Below the pieces are notes generated by a model. That model saw only the letters and a program-made list of their open reading frames with translations. It ran no database searches and was not told where the DNA came from. Both the position numbers and the translations under genes were made by a program. This document shows positions 10,519 through 19,468 of a DNA stretch of 19,664 nucleotides, piece after piece. The stretch's first letter is position 1. Each line of letters begins with the position of its first letter. The stretch comes from Phialocephala subalpina (taxonomy: Eukaryota; Ascomycota; Leotiomycetes; Helotiales; Mollisiaceae), in NCBI GenBank assembly GCA_900073065.1, contig FJOG01000021.1, forward strand, positions 1,209,510-1,229,173, in the 5' to 3' direction.

Positions 10519-10870
10519 GATATCTCCCTTTCGTACCCCCTTTTTTTTCTGCAACCCAGCAAACCTCCATCCTCGTCGAAAGGACGCATTCATTAACGGC
10601 ATTGCGGCTAATTTTGAGGCATGATTGAGTTATCATCATTTTGTTAGTCTCATCGTTTGCCATGGAGTTTGAAAGATGTGCGGGGCAAGTGTTCGGAGCA
10701 GACATCAAGTCTTGTTCCTTCTTGTATTTTCGTTCTTTCTTGAATTTTGTTTGATTCATGATCATATTCGATTGATTTCAGCAGTATCCTTCATTTCTCA
10801 GTTCTATTTATCTTTTTCAATTCTATTCGAGCTGAAAATAACATCGTCTCCTCGCAAATGAAAAGTCATT

Positions 10871-10878
10871 TCACGTGA
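10871..10878. promoter_or_regulatory. TCACGTGA palindrome
   Basis: A perfect 8-bp palindrome about 323 bp upstream of the HSL-like esterase start. The same octamer recurs at 14506 and 16035, each time upstream of a gene. Likely bound by a bHLH factor of the Cbf1 type (inference). Confidence 0.4.
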
Positions 10879-11200
10879 TTCCGGGACGGCAAAAGTTATC
10901 CCGAACATTACTTCCGCCGTATTTCGGTCTCTATGATTTCGATTTCTCAGCTCATTCGGGTGAGAGCCGCTCGAAATTGCTACATAAGCAATCGCAATTG
11001 GGCATTCTCATACGCTGTTCTTGCTTAATTGGGAGGAAGGTCAGCAGGCGACCGACGCCCGACCGAGACTGACTACCAGAGCCGATTTTGTCGAGCGTTT
11101 GAGAATCATAAAGGTGTTCGCCCTCGACTTTTGATATTTAAATTCATCCGCACATTGTCAACAATCCAGCGATCCAGCCTGAGTCCCTACATTCGAGAAC

Positions 11201-12456
11201 ATGGCGGTACCCTACACCAAAGACTGGACATCTCTGTCCAAGATCAACCCAGAGCTAGAAGCAGTAAGTTAACCTTGCCTATGCCAGTCTCTAGCTAAGA
11301 AAGAAAGCTTCTCCCAACCCTCGGTGGCTTCAAGTTTATCGGCCCCGACACAACTCTCGAATCCCTTCGAGCATTAGAAGCAAACCGTCCACCATCTGAA
11401 CCTTGGCCAGAAGTTCTCGAACACGATATTCAGATCCCAGTTCGTGACGGTACCTCCAATCGTGCCAGAGTCTACAGTCCTGCCAACCCAACCTCGGAAG
11501 GCAAAGCCCTTCTCGTGCTCGCCTTTGGTGGAGGATTTGTGATGGGCAAACTTGAAGGTGAGGAGCGCAATTGCAGGACCTGGGTGAAGAACTTTGGAGG
11601 TGTGGCTGTGAGCATTTCGTATAGGTGAGTCGCGGAGATTTGAGAGAGGATGGGGCTGATTGGCATAGGCTCTGTCCTGAGCATGTTTGGCCTGGATCAG
11701 TTGAGGATGTCTTTGATGCCGTGAAATGGGTGAGTTCAGGATGAGCTCCCACAGACAGGTATACTGATGTGATCATCAGATTGCAGCACACGCCAATGAC
11801 CTTGGTGCAGACCCTTCAAAAGGTTTTGTGGTTGGTGGCACGTTAGTGTCCTCCTCTGATGCAGCTGAACTTGACTGATATCCTTAAAAGGTCTTCTGGA
11901 GCCACGGCTACCATTACCGTTTCTCATCTCTGGCGTGACGAAGGTCTCACTCCACCTTTGACCGGCCTCCATCTCGCTGTCCCAGCTCCATGCATCATAT
12001 CTGCGCTTCCGCAGAAGTATCGCGAGAAGGAGAAGTCATGGGAACAGAACAAAGATGCTCCAACGTTCAATCGAGATACCAGCAACTTTCTTGCCCGTGA
12101 GTATCCTTCCTCCATATCGGACCTCGTTGCTCCAAGCTGATCGGACATCAGAACACGCGAAGCCTAAGCCAGACGACCCTATGCGCTCGCCACTCCTGTT
12201 CACAACAGGACATGAGAATCTACCTCCAGCGTACTTTGCCATCGGTGGTGCTGACCCTTGGAGAGACTCAGGCTTGATATATGAGGAAGTGTTGCGAGAG
12301 GAATGTGGGGTCAAGACCAAGGTTGACATCTTTCCTGGGCTGCCTCATGGTTTTTGGGCAGCATTCCCCGCTGCTGGCTTTTCAAAGGAATTCAGGGGCA
12401 AGTCCGACGAAGGACTCGCATGGCTGTTTCACCAATGTGATTATCGTCAAAATTGA
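11201..12456 (+). CDS. Alpha/beta-hydrolase fold-3 esterase (hormone-sensitive-lipase-like)
   Basis: Six exons, 11201-11263, 11308-11624, 11669-11729, 11780-11841, 11891-12096 and 12152-12456, give 337 residues; all five introns (44-55 nt) keep frame. Predicted to cleave small esters or lactones; the substrate is unknown. The nucleophile is Ser169 in GTSSG, the acid Asp271 in IGGADPWRD and the base His302 in GLPHGFW. SISYRLCPEHVWPGSVEDV matches the family's YRL.PEH..P...ED segment. The oxyanion HGGG motif reads FGGG (94-97): the glycines are kept, the His is Phe. There is no signal peptide or membrane helix, so it is probably cytosolic. Intron 1 has a weak acceptor (AAAG) and intron 4 a GTTAGT donor; the others are standard. 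The ATG at 11201 is followed directly by MAVPYTKDW, a plausible start. Confidence 0.92.
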
Positions 12457-13501
12457 AGTACAGGAATGGTTATGATCCATTTGGTGATTAACGCTCCGGC
12501 TAGATTCTTTGCGAATGAAACATCTGAAGTTAGGGTATCACTGAACACGAATACGAACAACCGAAGCAAGATTTGGGTCCGTCAGAAATACCTCGTGGAA
12601 TTCATAATTATCCAGCCGCGTTCTTAAAATTCGCGATATGTCATCCCACTGACTGGATATTCCAAGTCCCACTCACGACCTCGTCACCACCGCTACAGCA
12701 GGTGAACTTGCAGCAATATTGCGACCAGTTTCCCAGAAACCCAAATCAGCTATTCTTCTACCACATTTTCTCTATTACCTCCACTATTCAATGCGATTTC
12801 CATAGTCTGAACATGGGTCCCATCCTCGCTGCTTGTTCTGGTGTAGTCCGCTCCATAACATAGGTTGGCAATTGGTCTGAATCCAATGTCGAATGTACTA
12901 CGCTGAATCCACAGCGATCGGTTGTCTTGGTGGCATCAGACATAAGCGAGTACATCCGCGTAACACTTTCGCCTCTGAGAGTTTTTTGGCCTTTGCGAAC
13001 TAGCCAGTCGATTTGTTTCTCCGCATACCTTCTCCCATCAAGTTGATTTCTTATGGACTACGATCCTCTTCGGGGTTGCCCTGTGGAGAGTGGATATTAC
13101 GAAGAATGTGGGGTTGGAAATTGCAAGAGATGTGGTGAAAGCCATCGAGACTGGATCTTTGACAAACTCGCCAATGAAAAGCCGTTCAGTGGCGCACTTC
13201 GTGCGGATCACATCTTGCGGATCAGGCCGCAAATGGTGGCTTTTGGTTCGGGAAATTTGTAGGCACGTGACTTCTTTACAGAATTGGGTCTGTTCTGCAT
13301 GCTGTCACCCATTATAACGGTTTATCATCGCTAGAATCATTGCTGCTGTAGTATTCTTCTTCTTATTAACAATTTCTGTTATGGATGGAGAAGAGTTGAA
13401 GTTAACTTTAGAATTCAATGTTTGCCTATTCATCCCGTGTGCTTGTACGGAGAGGAGTTTCATGTCCTCCAACTAGCTCAAGTTCAAGCCATGGGAATAC
13501 C
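12457..13501. other. Intergenic region between convergent genes, with an unassigned open frame
   Basis: The esterase (plus) and DUF2231 (minus) genes converge here. An open plus-strand frame from 12979 to 13317 (113 codons, no ATG at the start) contains LWTTILFGVALWRVDITKN then VGLEIARDVVKAIETG, which looks somewhat protein-like. A second overlapping frame, 13053-13262, contains four cysteines. I recognise neither, see no clear splice sites, and do not call a gene. The frame at 12573-12863 also shows no domain. A CACGTG lies at 13264-13269. Confidence 0.45.
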
Positions 13502-14206
13502 TCAGAGCTCCTTTCCTACCTTAACATTCTTCCCCTTCACCTCCCCGCCCTTCCTCTGCTTAAATTCCAACCCCTTTCCCATCCTTTGCACCCCAACCCC
13601 CCTCGTATAAACCAGCGTCCCACCCAAAAATGCTGCATACCCCATGGCACCCACAATGAACCCACCGACGATAGCATTGCCACCACTTGCACTATACCCC
13701 TCCACGTTCCTTCTTGTAAGCCAGTTATAAATCGCCCCGGCTACCGAAGCATAGTTAAGCCAAGCATGGATCAACGTCATCTTAACCACCGGATGGAGAT
13801 TCCCAGGTTTGACATCCCTAGAATCAAGACTCCCACCAAAAAATAAATGGTAGCCTTCTACACCGCCGGTAATGAGCGTGGGGATGGAGGTGAGGAGTGC
13901 GGCGATGGTACAAAAGTAGCTCATGGAGTTGAGGACGGGAATGTGGTCTGGGGAGAGTATTTTGGTGAGGATTTTTGTGTGGTCATAGTTGGGATGTGAG
14001 AAGAACGATGCTATGTCGAGGAGAGATGCGGTGAGAAGGAAGGTGAGGGGGTAGTGGACGAGGGCGGGGTGGATTGGGTTGCTGGGGTTTGATCAGCTTT
14101 TGCTTTCATTGTCCGGATGGAAGATGGCGTAGGAGGGAGTAGACTGAGTAGATGCATACCCGTTCTTGCCAATCTTGCCAAGGGCAATATCGAGGGGAGA
14201 TAGCAT
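13502..14206 (-). CDS. DUF2231-type integral membrane protein
   Basis: Two exons, 14206-14160 and 14081-13502, give 208 residues. The 78-nt intron has a GTATGC donor, a GCTGATC branch and a CCCCAG acceptor, and joins KNG to NPIHPALVHYPLTFLL, the family's histidine-containing N-terminal motif (HP.LVH.P). Four hydrophobic segments are visible at about 23-45, 70-88, 117-135 and 150-172, followed by a basic, lysine-rich tail of about 35 residues. The segment ITGGVEG in helix 2 and HAWLNY in helix 3 fit the family. The function is unknown in fungi; it should be a membrane protein of the plasma or an internal membrane. The start at 14206 is the first ATG of the exon carrying LSPLDIALGKIGKNG. A TCACGTGA site lies 300 bp upstream. 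Confidence 0.85.
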
Positions 14207-14505
14207 TTTGAGTGTCACTTTGATAACTTGGCTTCGAGAGATTGTACTTTCAAGTATCGTATTGTTGTCGTATGATATGTTGCGACCAACTTAACAGATG
14301 TGTTCTTGTATCTTGATATCAACAGAGGATTGTCCGAGAATGTTTTTTTTTTGGTGAAGTTGCAATGAGTTGTGAGAAGCTGGGGTGGTGTCGATATATT
14401 GGTTAGCATGGTTACACAATGTCCCGCCTTTCAAGCCACAAGGCCCTAAGCCGGGAAGGAGTTACCCCGCGTATTTGCTGACATGAATTGGTTAATATAA
14501 TGTTA

Positions 14506-14513
14506 TCACGTGA
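14506..14513. promoter_or_regulatory. TCACGTGA palindrome
   Basis: Second copy of the perfect octamer, 300 bp upstream of the DUF2231 start on the minus strand and 37 bp before the beta-helix fragment on the plus strand. Factor identity (Cbf1-like) is inferred. Confidence 0.4.
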
Positions 14514-14549
14514 ATAAAATGGCATTGGTAACCATTCCAGAGGCGATGA

Positions 14550-15104
14550 AGTTTCAATAATACAATATCCGACGGGGCACAGTAGGGCGCGCTCACTGTC
14601 GGATCCAAGAATAGCCATATTAACCACAATACCGTCAACGCGGCGGGTGGGCCTCTCAACCCGTTCCACTTCATCGGCATTTGCATAGACGATATAAGCA
14701 CTGTCACGATCACATACAATGACATCTCGGGATACATCATCGGCCTGTGCGTACAAACTGCTGGCATAACTATTCACGACAACAACGTAGACCTAGCCAT
14801 TGACGGCGCCAAGCTCCACGATAACGAGATCACCAACACACCCCCTGAATGTGGGTTTGGATGGGAAATTAGGATCCAAGGCGGAACCAACACTTCTCTG
14901 AAGGGAAACAAGATCTCAGGGATTGTGGGAAGTCCAGCTGCTCCTGGGGTGGGCATTTCGGTGGCGGATGATGTCGACGGCCAGTTTCCTACAGGTGATA
15001 TTGCGTCGGGGAACAATGCTGAGCAGAATACACTGAAGAATAATGATATTGATATCGAACTCGCTACGACGGGTAAGGAGAATGTGTTCAAGAAGAATGA
15101 ATGG
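14550..15104 (+). pseudogene. Right-handed beta-helix protein fragment
   Basis: One plus-strand frame carries typical parallel beta-helix turns with Asn ladders: SFNNTISDGAQ, a TAG stop at 14583-14585, then GSKNSHINHNTVNAAGG, TVTITYNDISGYIIGLC, AGITIHDNNVD, GAKLHDNEITNTP, TSLKGNKISGIVGSP, NTLKNNDIDIELATTG and ENVFKKNE. Repeated N-x-I/V-x turns are the mark of pectate-lyase or parallel beta-helix folds. No start codon or signal peptide is found upstream (TGA at 14547-14549), so the N-terminal half is missing. At the 3' end the frame passes straight into sequence antisense to the DUF2786 gene, so the natural C-terminus is probably lost too. The enzyme activity, if any, is not identifiable. Apart from the TAG the frame is open to 15350, which points to fairly recent decay. 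Confidence 0.72.
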
Positions 15105-15894
15105 CATCGGCACTTGTTGCTGGCTCGAGGGAAGAGAGTTTGTTTGGAGTCTCGGGAAAAGGAGCTAAACGCCCCAGCTGCCCCCATCTCTCAGCTTCCT
15201 CTTGCTTCATCTTGGCAGCGATGGCGTCCCTCTCCGCTTTCTTCGCCTGAACTTCTTCGGCGGCTTTCTCTTGCACAGCTATCCTGTTCAGCTCGTTGGA
15301 AACACCGAGAGAGTAGCTATTTTTGCTTCCGACACCCTTGTAAGGCCTAGCCCATTCAGCAATCAAGTCATATGCCATCTCGAACGACATGGCAGCAGCG
15401 ACCGTATTCTCCGCAATGCCATAAAAAGTCAATTCCAAGGACGAGTAGTTGGTAGTTGAATAGAACTTGCAGTCGAAAAAGCGTTTCAAGGCATGGCAAA
15501 GGGTGTCGGCATAGCTCTGATGGTTCACAGGTTTTGACTTATCGCCGTCCACGCGTTGAACTGATGCAACACTTTGTCCAGCGTATTGCCTCTGAGCCGA
15601 AGGTGGTTCATGAGCAAGGACCTCTGCTTGCGATACATTGTACTGTCCCATCAACCGTGTAGCCGAACGAAGTGCTGCTTTGGCCTCTGCTTCTGGCGTG
15701 CTTGGGTGGTTGGCACGCGCAAGGCATTTCTTGATCCGCTGAATTATCGCATTGTCAATGTCGGCTGTGGAAGAGCTGACTCTGATGGTGACTGTCTCTG
15801 CAAGCTCCTTGACCGACGCCTTGTACAATGGCGGAGGACACTTTGGCGGGGCGCGTGGGTGTGATTCGGCTGACAGTGGTATTATGCTTGGCAG
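15088..15894 (-). CDS. DUF2786 domain protein, ends uncertain
   Basis: An open frame of 269 codons from 15894 to a stop at 15088. After a proline-rich start (PPKCPPPLYKASVKEL) comes the DUF2786 signature: AIIQRIKKCLARANH, then STPEAEAKAALRSATRLMG and QYNVSQAEVL. A second conserved region follows (YADTLCHALKRFFDCKF, LTFYGIAENTVAAAMSFEMA, RPYKGVGSKNSYSLG), then a charged, probably coiled-coil segment (EKAAEEVQAKKAERDAI, AAKMKQEEAERW). DUF2786 is of unknown function. No ATG lies in frame upstream: a TAG (15897-15895) directly precedes the open frame. That TAG also ends a plausible intron acceptor (GGACTAAC branch, CATAG), so the first exon is probably upstream and unresolved. The last ~20-30 residues read antisense to the beta-helix fragment, so the C-terminus is probably a fusion artefact of a rearrangement. 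Confidence 0.72.
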   Translation of the reverse strand: MPSIIPLSAESHPRAPPKCPPPLYKASVKELAETVTIRVSSSTADIDNAIIQRIKKCLARANHPSTPEAEAKAALRSATRLMGQYNVSQAEVLAHEPPSAQRQYAGQSVASVQRVDGDKSKPVNHQSYADTLCHALKRFFDCKFYSTTNYSSLELTFYGIAENTVAAAMSFEMAYDLIAEWARPYKGVGSKNSYSLGVSNELNRIAVQEKAAEEVQAKKAERDAIAAKMKQEEAERWGQLGRLAPFPETPNKLSSLEPATSADAIHSS

Positions 15895-16983
15895 CTATGG
15901 CTTGTTAGTCCAGCTTCTGAAAGCCAGACCAAAAGCTCACTTGATTCTTTACCGGAGTAAAGAATCAATTAATACCACTTATAAGTATAGCAGAGCTGCG
16001 GTGAGAGCCAAAGGCCCCACAGCACCCTGGTCATTCACGTGACCGCGAAGGACATGGGCGAACAGTTCGTTTGCATGGAGGCTCACGCTCCCCGTAATTC
16101 TCAAACACCTCATATAAGGTCTACCGTTCTCCTGGCCATCTTGCCGTGGAAGATGGGCGCAGGCCGTACGAGTTAACTTAATATATCACATCATTTCCAT
16201 GAAGGAAACTTCGGTGGGAAGCTCTTGGAACCTCCAAGAGGAGAAGAATGAGTTAGGGCGCGACTTTCCATTTGCAAACAGGCAGATGGGAATTTGCAGA
16301 CCAGTGGCTTCGTTGTTTCTAGTTGGAAAGCTAGCTTATCTACCCAAAAGTGAAGAGAATCAAACAACGCATGCTGTTTTTGGAGAAGACGGATGCCGTT
16401 TGTAGACAAGTGTGGATACTGTTTCTGGATGAGCCGAATGCCGATTGTCCAGAAGTGAAGGTCAAGGCAACATCCTGTTGCCGGCTCGGTGGATATGTCG
16501 CGTGATTTAACGGGCTTCGCCGCGGGACCGATGAGTTATCAAGCCGCTTGATCAAGCAGATCCACAGAAAAGAGCAGAGCCTCATAATGTCTACCTGCGA
16601 ATGCTAGAGAATATCAAGAAAGATATCACAATCACAAAGTCCCCGATCAATATCGTCAAAACAGTGCATTTTCAGATCCAACTTTTATCGTTCACATTGT
16701 ATCAACTTTCAACGATCAGTCAGTATCACATACATTTGCGAGGGACATATTCAAATGATTTTTATGTCCAAGTAAGATAAGAAATTACAGGCTGATGACT
16801 CCATCTTTGAACAATCCATCTCTTCTGTTAGACGGCTAACTTATCTGCCAAGAGTGAGCCTTCCCAATGCTGCCAAGGGTTGACCGTATGGTACCACCAA
16901 AGAATTGACAAAGTTGCAGTTCCAATATTTCCGAGACTCATGTCCCGGATCACTCCTCGCAGTGCCCTATAATGCTTATCTAT
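15895..16983. other. Intergenic region, possibly with the first exon of the DUF2786 gene
   Basis: The part next to 15894 should include the missing 5' exon and promoter of the DUF2786 gene. A plausible intron runs from GTAAAG near 15954 to CATAG at 15895, but no upstream exon fits phase and start. TCACGTGA lies at 16035-16042. Beyond about 16190 only short frames occur, none with a domain. Confidence 0.5.
16035..16042. promoter_or_regulatory. TCACGTGA palindrome
   Basis: Third perfect copy, about 140 bp upstream of the open DUF2786 frame. Same motif as at 10871 and 14506. Confidence 0.4.
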
Positions 16984-17513
16984 CTAGCAGGTATACAATG
17001 TAGCTGGACAATGTCAGTGCTGTTCTCCTGTAGTTTCTCAAAGAAAGTCTACTCACCATCCCACGTAATGTATTTTCCAAAAGCCATCGCCACCCAATCC
17101 CCATTGCTTGCAACCTTGGCCCATCCCCTACACATACATTCCGGTCAGCGAAGTGTCTCTCTCTGGCTGGAGAACTTTCTTTCACAACAACTCCTCTGCA
17201 TTGTCATGTATATCAGGAATAATAGGAGGGTGTGGACTCACGCATCGCCATTAACCACTGTGGTGTCTGTTCTGGTAAAGCAACTCAACTTGATCTTGTC
17301 TCCCTTGAAATACTCTCCATTGGCAGTGCAAGAAGTGCGAGGGCAAGAACGGTGCTTCAATCCGTCAACTTGGACTGTGCCAGTCGCGCTTCGTTTCTCG
17401 AGGGATCGTGCCTCGACGGCGTTGGCTGCAGTGGCTTCTGCTGGAGCCGGGGCTGGAGAGGCCATGGCCAGGAGAGGCAGAAGAGTGAGGATAGCGGTGG
17501 TTGGGAATTGCAT
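16984..17513 (-). CDS. Small secreted cysteine protein with SH3-like fold features
   Basis: Three exons, 17513-17242, 17127-17057 and 17003-16984, give 120 residues; the introns are 114 and 53 nt, with GTGAGT donors and TAG or CAG acceptors. A signal peptide (about 1-18, core TAILTLLPLLAMA) is followed by an Ala/Pro pro-segment ending in LEKR (38-41), a Kex2-type cleavage site. The mature part of about 79 residues has four cysteines (57, 62, 78, 120), enough for two disulphides: HRSCPRTSC, KLSCF and a C-terminal Cys. NTT-like and VNGDAGWAKV then DWVAMAFGKYITW fit the bacterial-type SH3-like pattern of fungal small secreted proteins. No enzyme motif is seen; a secreted effector or cell-surface role is possible but unproven. 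The start is chosen at 17513 because the upstream in-frame ATG (17672) would precede the signal peptide by 53 odd residues. Confidence 0.85.
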
Positions 17514-19050
17514 GTTGACTTGTGGATGTTTGAAGAAGTTTATGTACTTGTTTGAGATGAGGTGAGATAATTGCAGGCTGGGTTTATGATCTTTGGGAGA
17601 GGAGAAACTGGCCTTATTTATACTTTTTGGAACTTGTATAGTACTGTATAGCAGGCTGCCCAGCACAAACACACCTTCATGAGTATTCTATCTTGAGACT
17701 TCTCACCGTCGGGAGACAACACAACGGGACGAGTATCCTACCGTCTTACCAATCCTTCAACATCATTCCACACTGAAGAAACCCGTTATGGCTATTATCC
17801 GTCTTGGCCGCTTGCCTAGCTCCCCAATTTTCCATCTTCTTGATGACTCTGCGGAACTAGCAGTCGATTTCAAGGTTAGATTAAGACAACGCGCATTCCG
17901 AAAATAGCTGGTTGGTGTTCGTTCCCCTACTCGCTAAGTTCGAAGGATCTGAAAGCTGAAAAAGTCAATTTGCAAGTTGTGCATTCAACAAACAAGCTCT
18001 GGCACCCCTCCCGCGTTATAGTACAACGGGACAATTAATGAGCCGCACCCTCTACTTTTCTCTTTTCTGGGGCTAAAGGACTACCATAATGGTCATCAAG
18101 TCTGGTCGCGCTCACAGACATACATAGAATAGATCCGGTCAAAAGTCCTTGGAATACGACCTACAAACACGCCCTACTGAGGGACTCAAAATGAAGTTAG
18201 GTGTAGTGGGATATACCCGCTAGTATACCAACTCGGAAGGTACGTACTATTTTAAGCTTAATTGCGCCCAGGGGGGCGAACCTCCTGACCCTTTTTTTCT
18301 TCTAAGCGAGATGGCTTCCGCTGCGCCAAGGCGGGGTGGGGTCTGCGGTATGCACGTCAAAATTAATAGAATGTTGGGGTAAGCGGAGAGAAGTTTCACC
18401 GAATAATATATGCGATGTCTGTCTTGTTTACTCGTAGTCTTGGAATTGCTGTGACGGTAAAGTAAGGTAACGTTGTATTCGTTTCTTTTCTATTTAGGAG
18501 TTCGGATGAAGTTGGCGGCGTGCAATCGCTAAGCTGGTGGAAGTGAAAAGCCTCGACCACTTGATAAGCTGCTTTCCTGTATTGCTGGGTGGTTTAATCG
18601 CAGTATAGTCTGAAGTTCATGAATTTCATTTTCAGTTATCGTCTTGCGATTTGCTTAGAAGATTCCTGCCTTAGGGCTGGAAACTATGGTTTTTTTTAGC
18701 CCAGTGGAGAATCACTATGCGAGCCATGTTTTACCGCTTTTTACACGAAGGCCTTAGCTAAGAGAATGTTAAGATGTCCAAGATTATACCAATAATACTG
18801 TAGCGTGAAAATTCACTTCAGTAAAGCGACTCCGACCCGTCTAACAAGTCGACAAACTCGGTAACTTTAAAAGGTAAAGGGATAGAATATATATGGAAGG
18901 GTTCAAACAAGTAATCTTAGGAGAAGGAAGCATTACCAAGCCTTTTCTATAACTTAGTTAATATGGCTTCAATTGGAGATATCAAAGCCCTTCAAACGCA
19001 TTGACTCAGGATGGGAACAAAGAATACAAAGTAATCAAAGATTATGAATT
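17514..19050. other. Gene-poor stretch before the right AT-rich block
   Basis: Apart from the promoter of the secreted protein gene, I see nothing coding. No frame of even about 60 codons starts between 17673 and 19050. GC falls gradually from about 18800 onward. No tRNA B-box or rRNA sequence was found. The ten-mer ACAACGGGAC occurs twice (near 17719 and 18022), probably by chance. Confidence 0.6.
17614..17622 (-). promoter_or_regulatory. TATA box of the small secreted protein gene
   Basis: TATAAATAAGG on the minus strand, about 100 nt upstream of the ATG at 17513, is close to the consensus TATA element. The long upstream extension of the reading frame (to 17672) crosses this box, which supports the downstream ATG. 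Confidence 0.6.
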
Positions 19051-19468
19051 TGGTTCGCGATTAATAACAAATATTTGATTTTACTTATTCGCGTGATAAT
19101 ACCCTAGTATAAATATGAACGAGTAAACGAGATTTATTTTATTTTATTATATAACTTTCTATTTGATATGCGATTTTATATAATATAAAAAGGTAATAAA
19201 TAAGCGCTTAATTATAAGTTATTTTATTATAATCAATAAATTTGATTAATTCGATAATTATTATATAAAGTAATTAATTATATATAGAATAAACTTATAA
19301 ATAAAATAAATAAAAATGCTTAATTATTTTTAAAATATAAAGAATTCCTTATATACTAAGGAATATATAATTAATATAAACTCTTGAAATTACTTAATAT
19401 AAATAAAAATTTTCGAGAAATTCATATAATTTTATATTTATAAAAAAATATTAAAAAACTTTAAAAAT
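19050..19468. repeat. AT-rich block, RIP-like
   Basis: Composition falls to mostly A and T, with no frames and many TAA and ATA runs. A few CpG sites remain. Probably RIP-degraded repeat DNA like the left end, but less extreme at its inner edge. Confidence 0.65.

Larger units (their letters stand above)
9982..11200. other. Divergent intergenic region (F-box / HSL-like esterase)
   Basis: This separates the minus-strand F-box gene from the plus-strand esterase gene, so both promoters should lie here. It holds a TATA-like run at 10066-10074, CACGTG with a T in front at 10512-10518, and the palindrome TCACGTGA at 10871-10878. Two minus-strand frames, 9999-10433 (144 codons, Ser/Thr-rich) and 10307-10765 (152 codons), overlap each other, lack domains or signal peptides, and are not called as genes. 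A weak AT stretch (GATATTTAAAT, about 11131) lies some 60-70 nt before the esterase start. Confidence 0.55.

Noticed and set aside
9999..10765. Two overlapping 144- and 152-codon minus-strand frames
   Set aside because: They lie in the promoter region of the F-box gene, have low-complexity Ser/Thr or basic composition and no domain, and a TATA-like run lies inside the first.
5028..12456. Two esterases, an F-box gene and a receptor nearby as a biosynthetic cluster
   Set aside because: There is no polyketide, peptide or terpene synthase, no P450 or transporter and no cluster regulator; the two esterases belong to different families.
12813..12863. Short frame MGPILAACSGVVRSIT as the start of a small membrane protein gene
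   Set aside because: It stops after 16 codons and no convincing continuation by splicing was found.
16322..16860. Two similar segments (about 16322-16353 and 16827-16857), around three quarters identical
   Set aside because: Short, diverged and without extension on either side; not enough to claim a repeat family.
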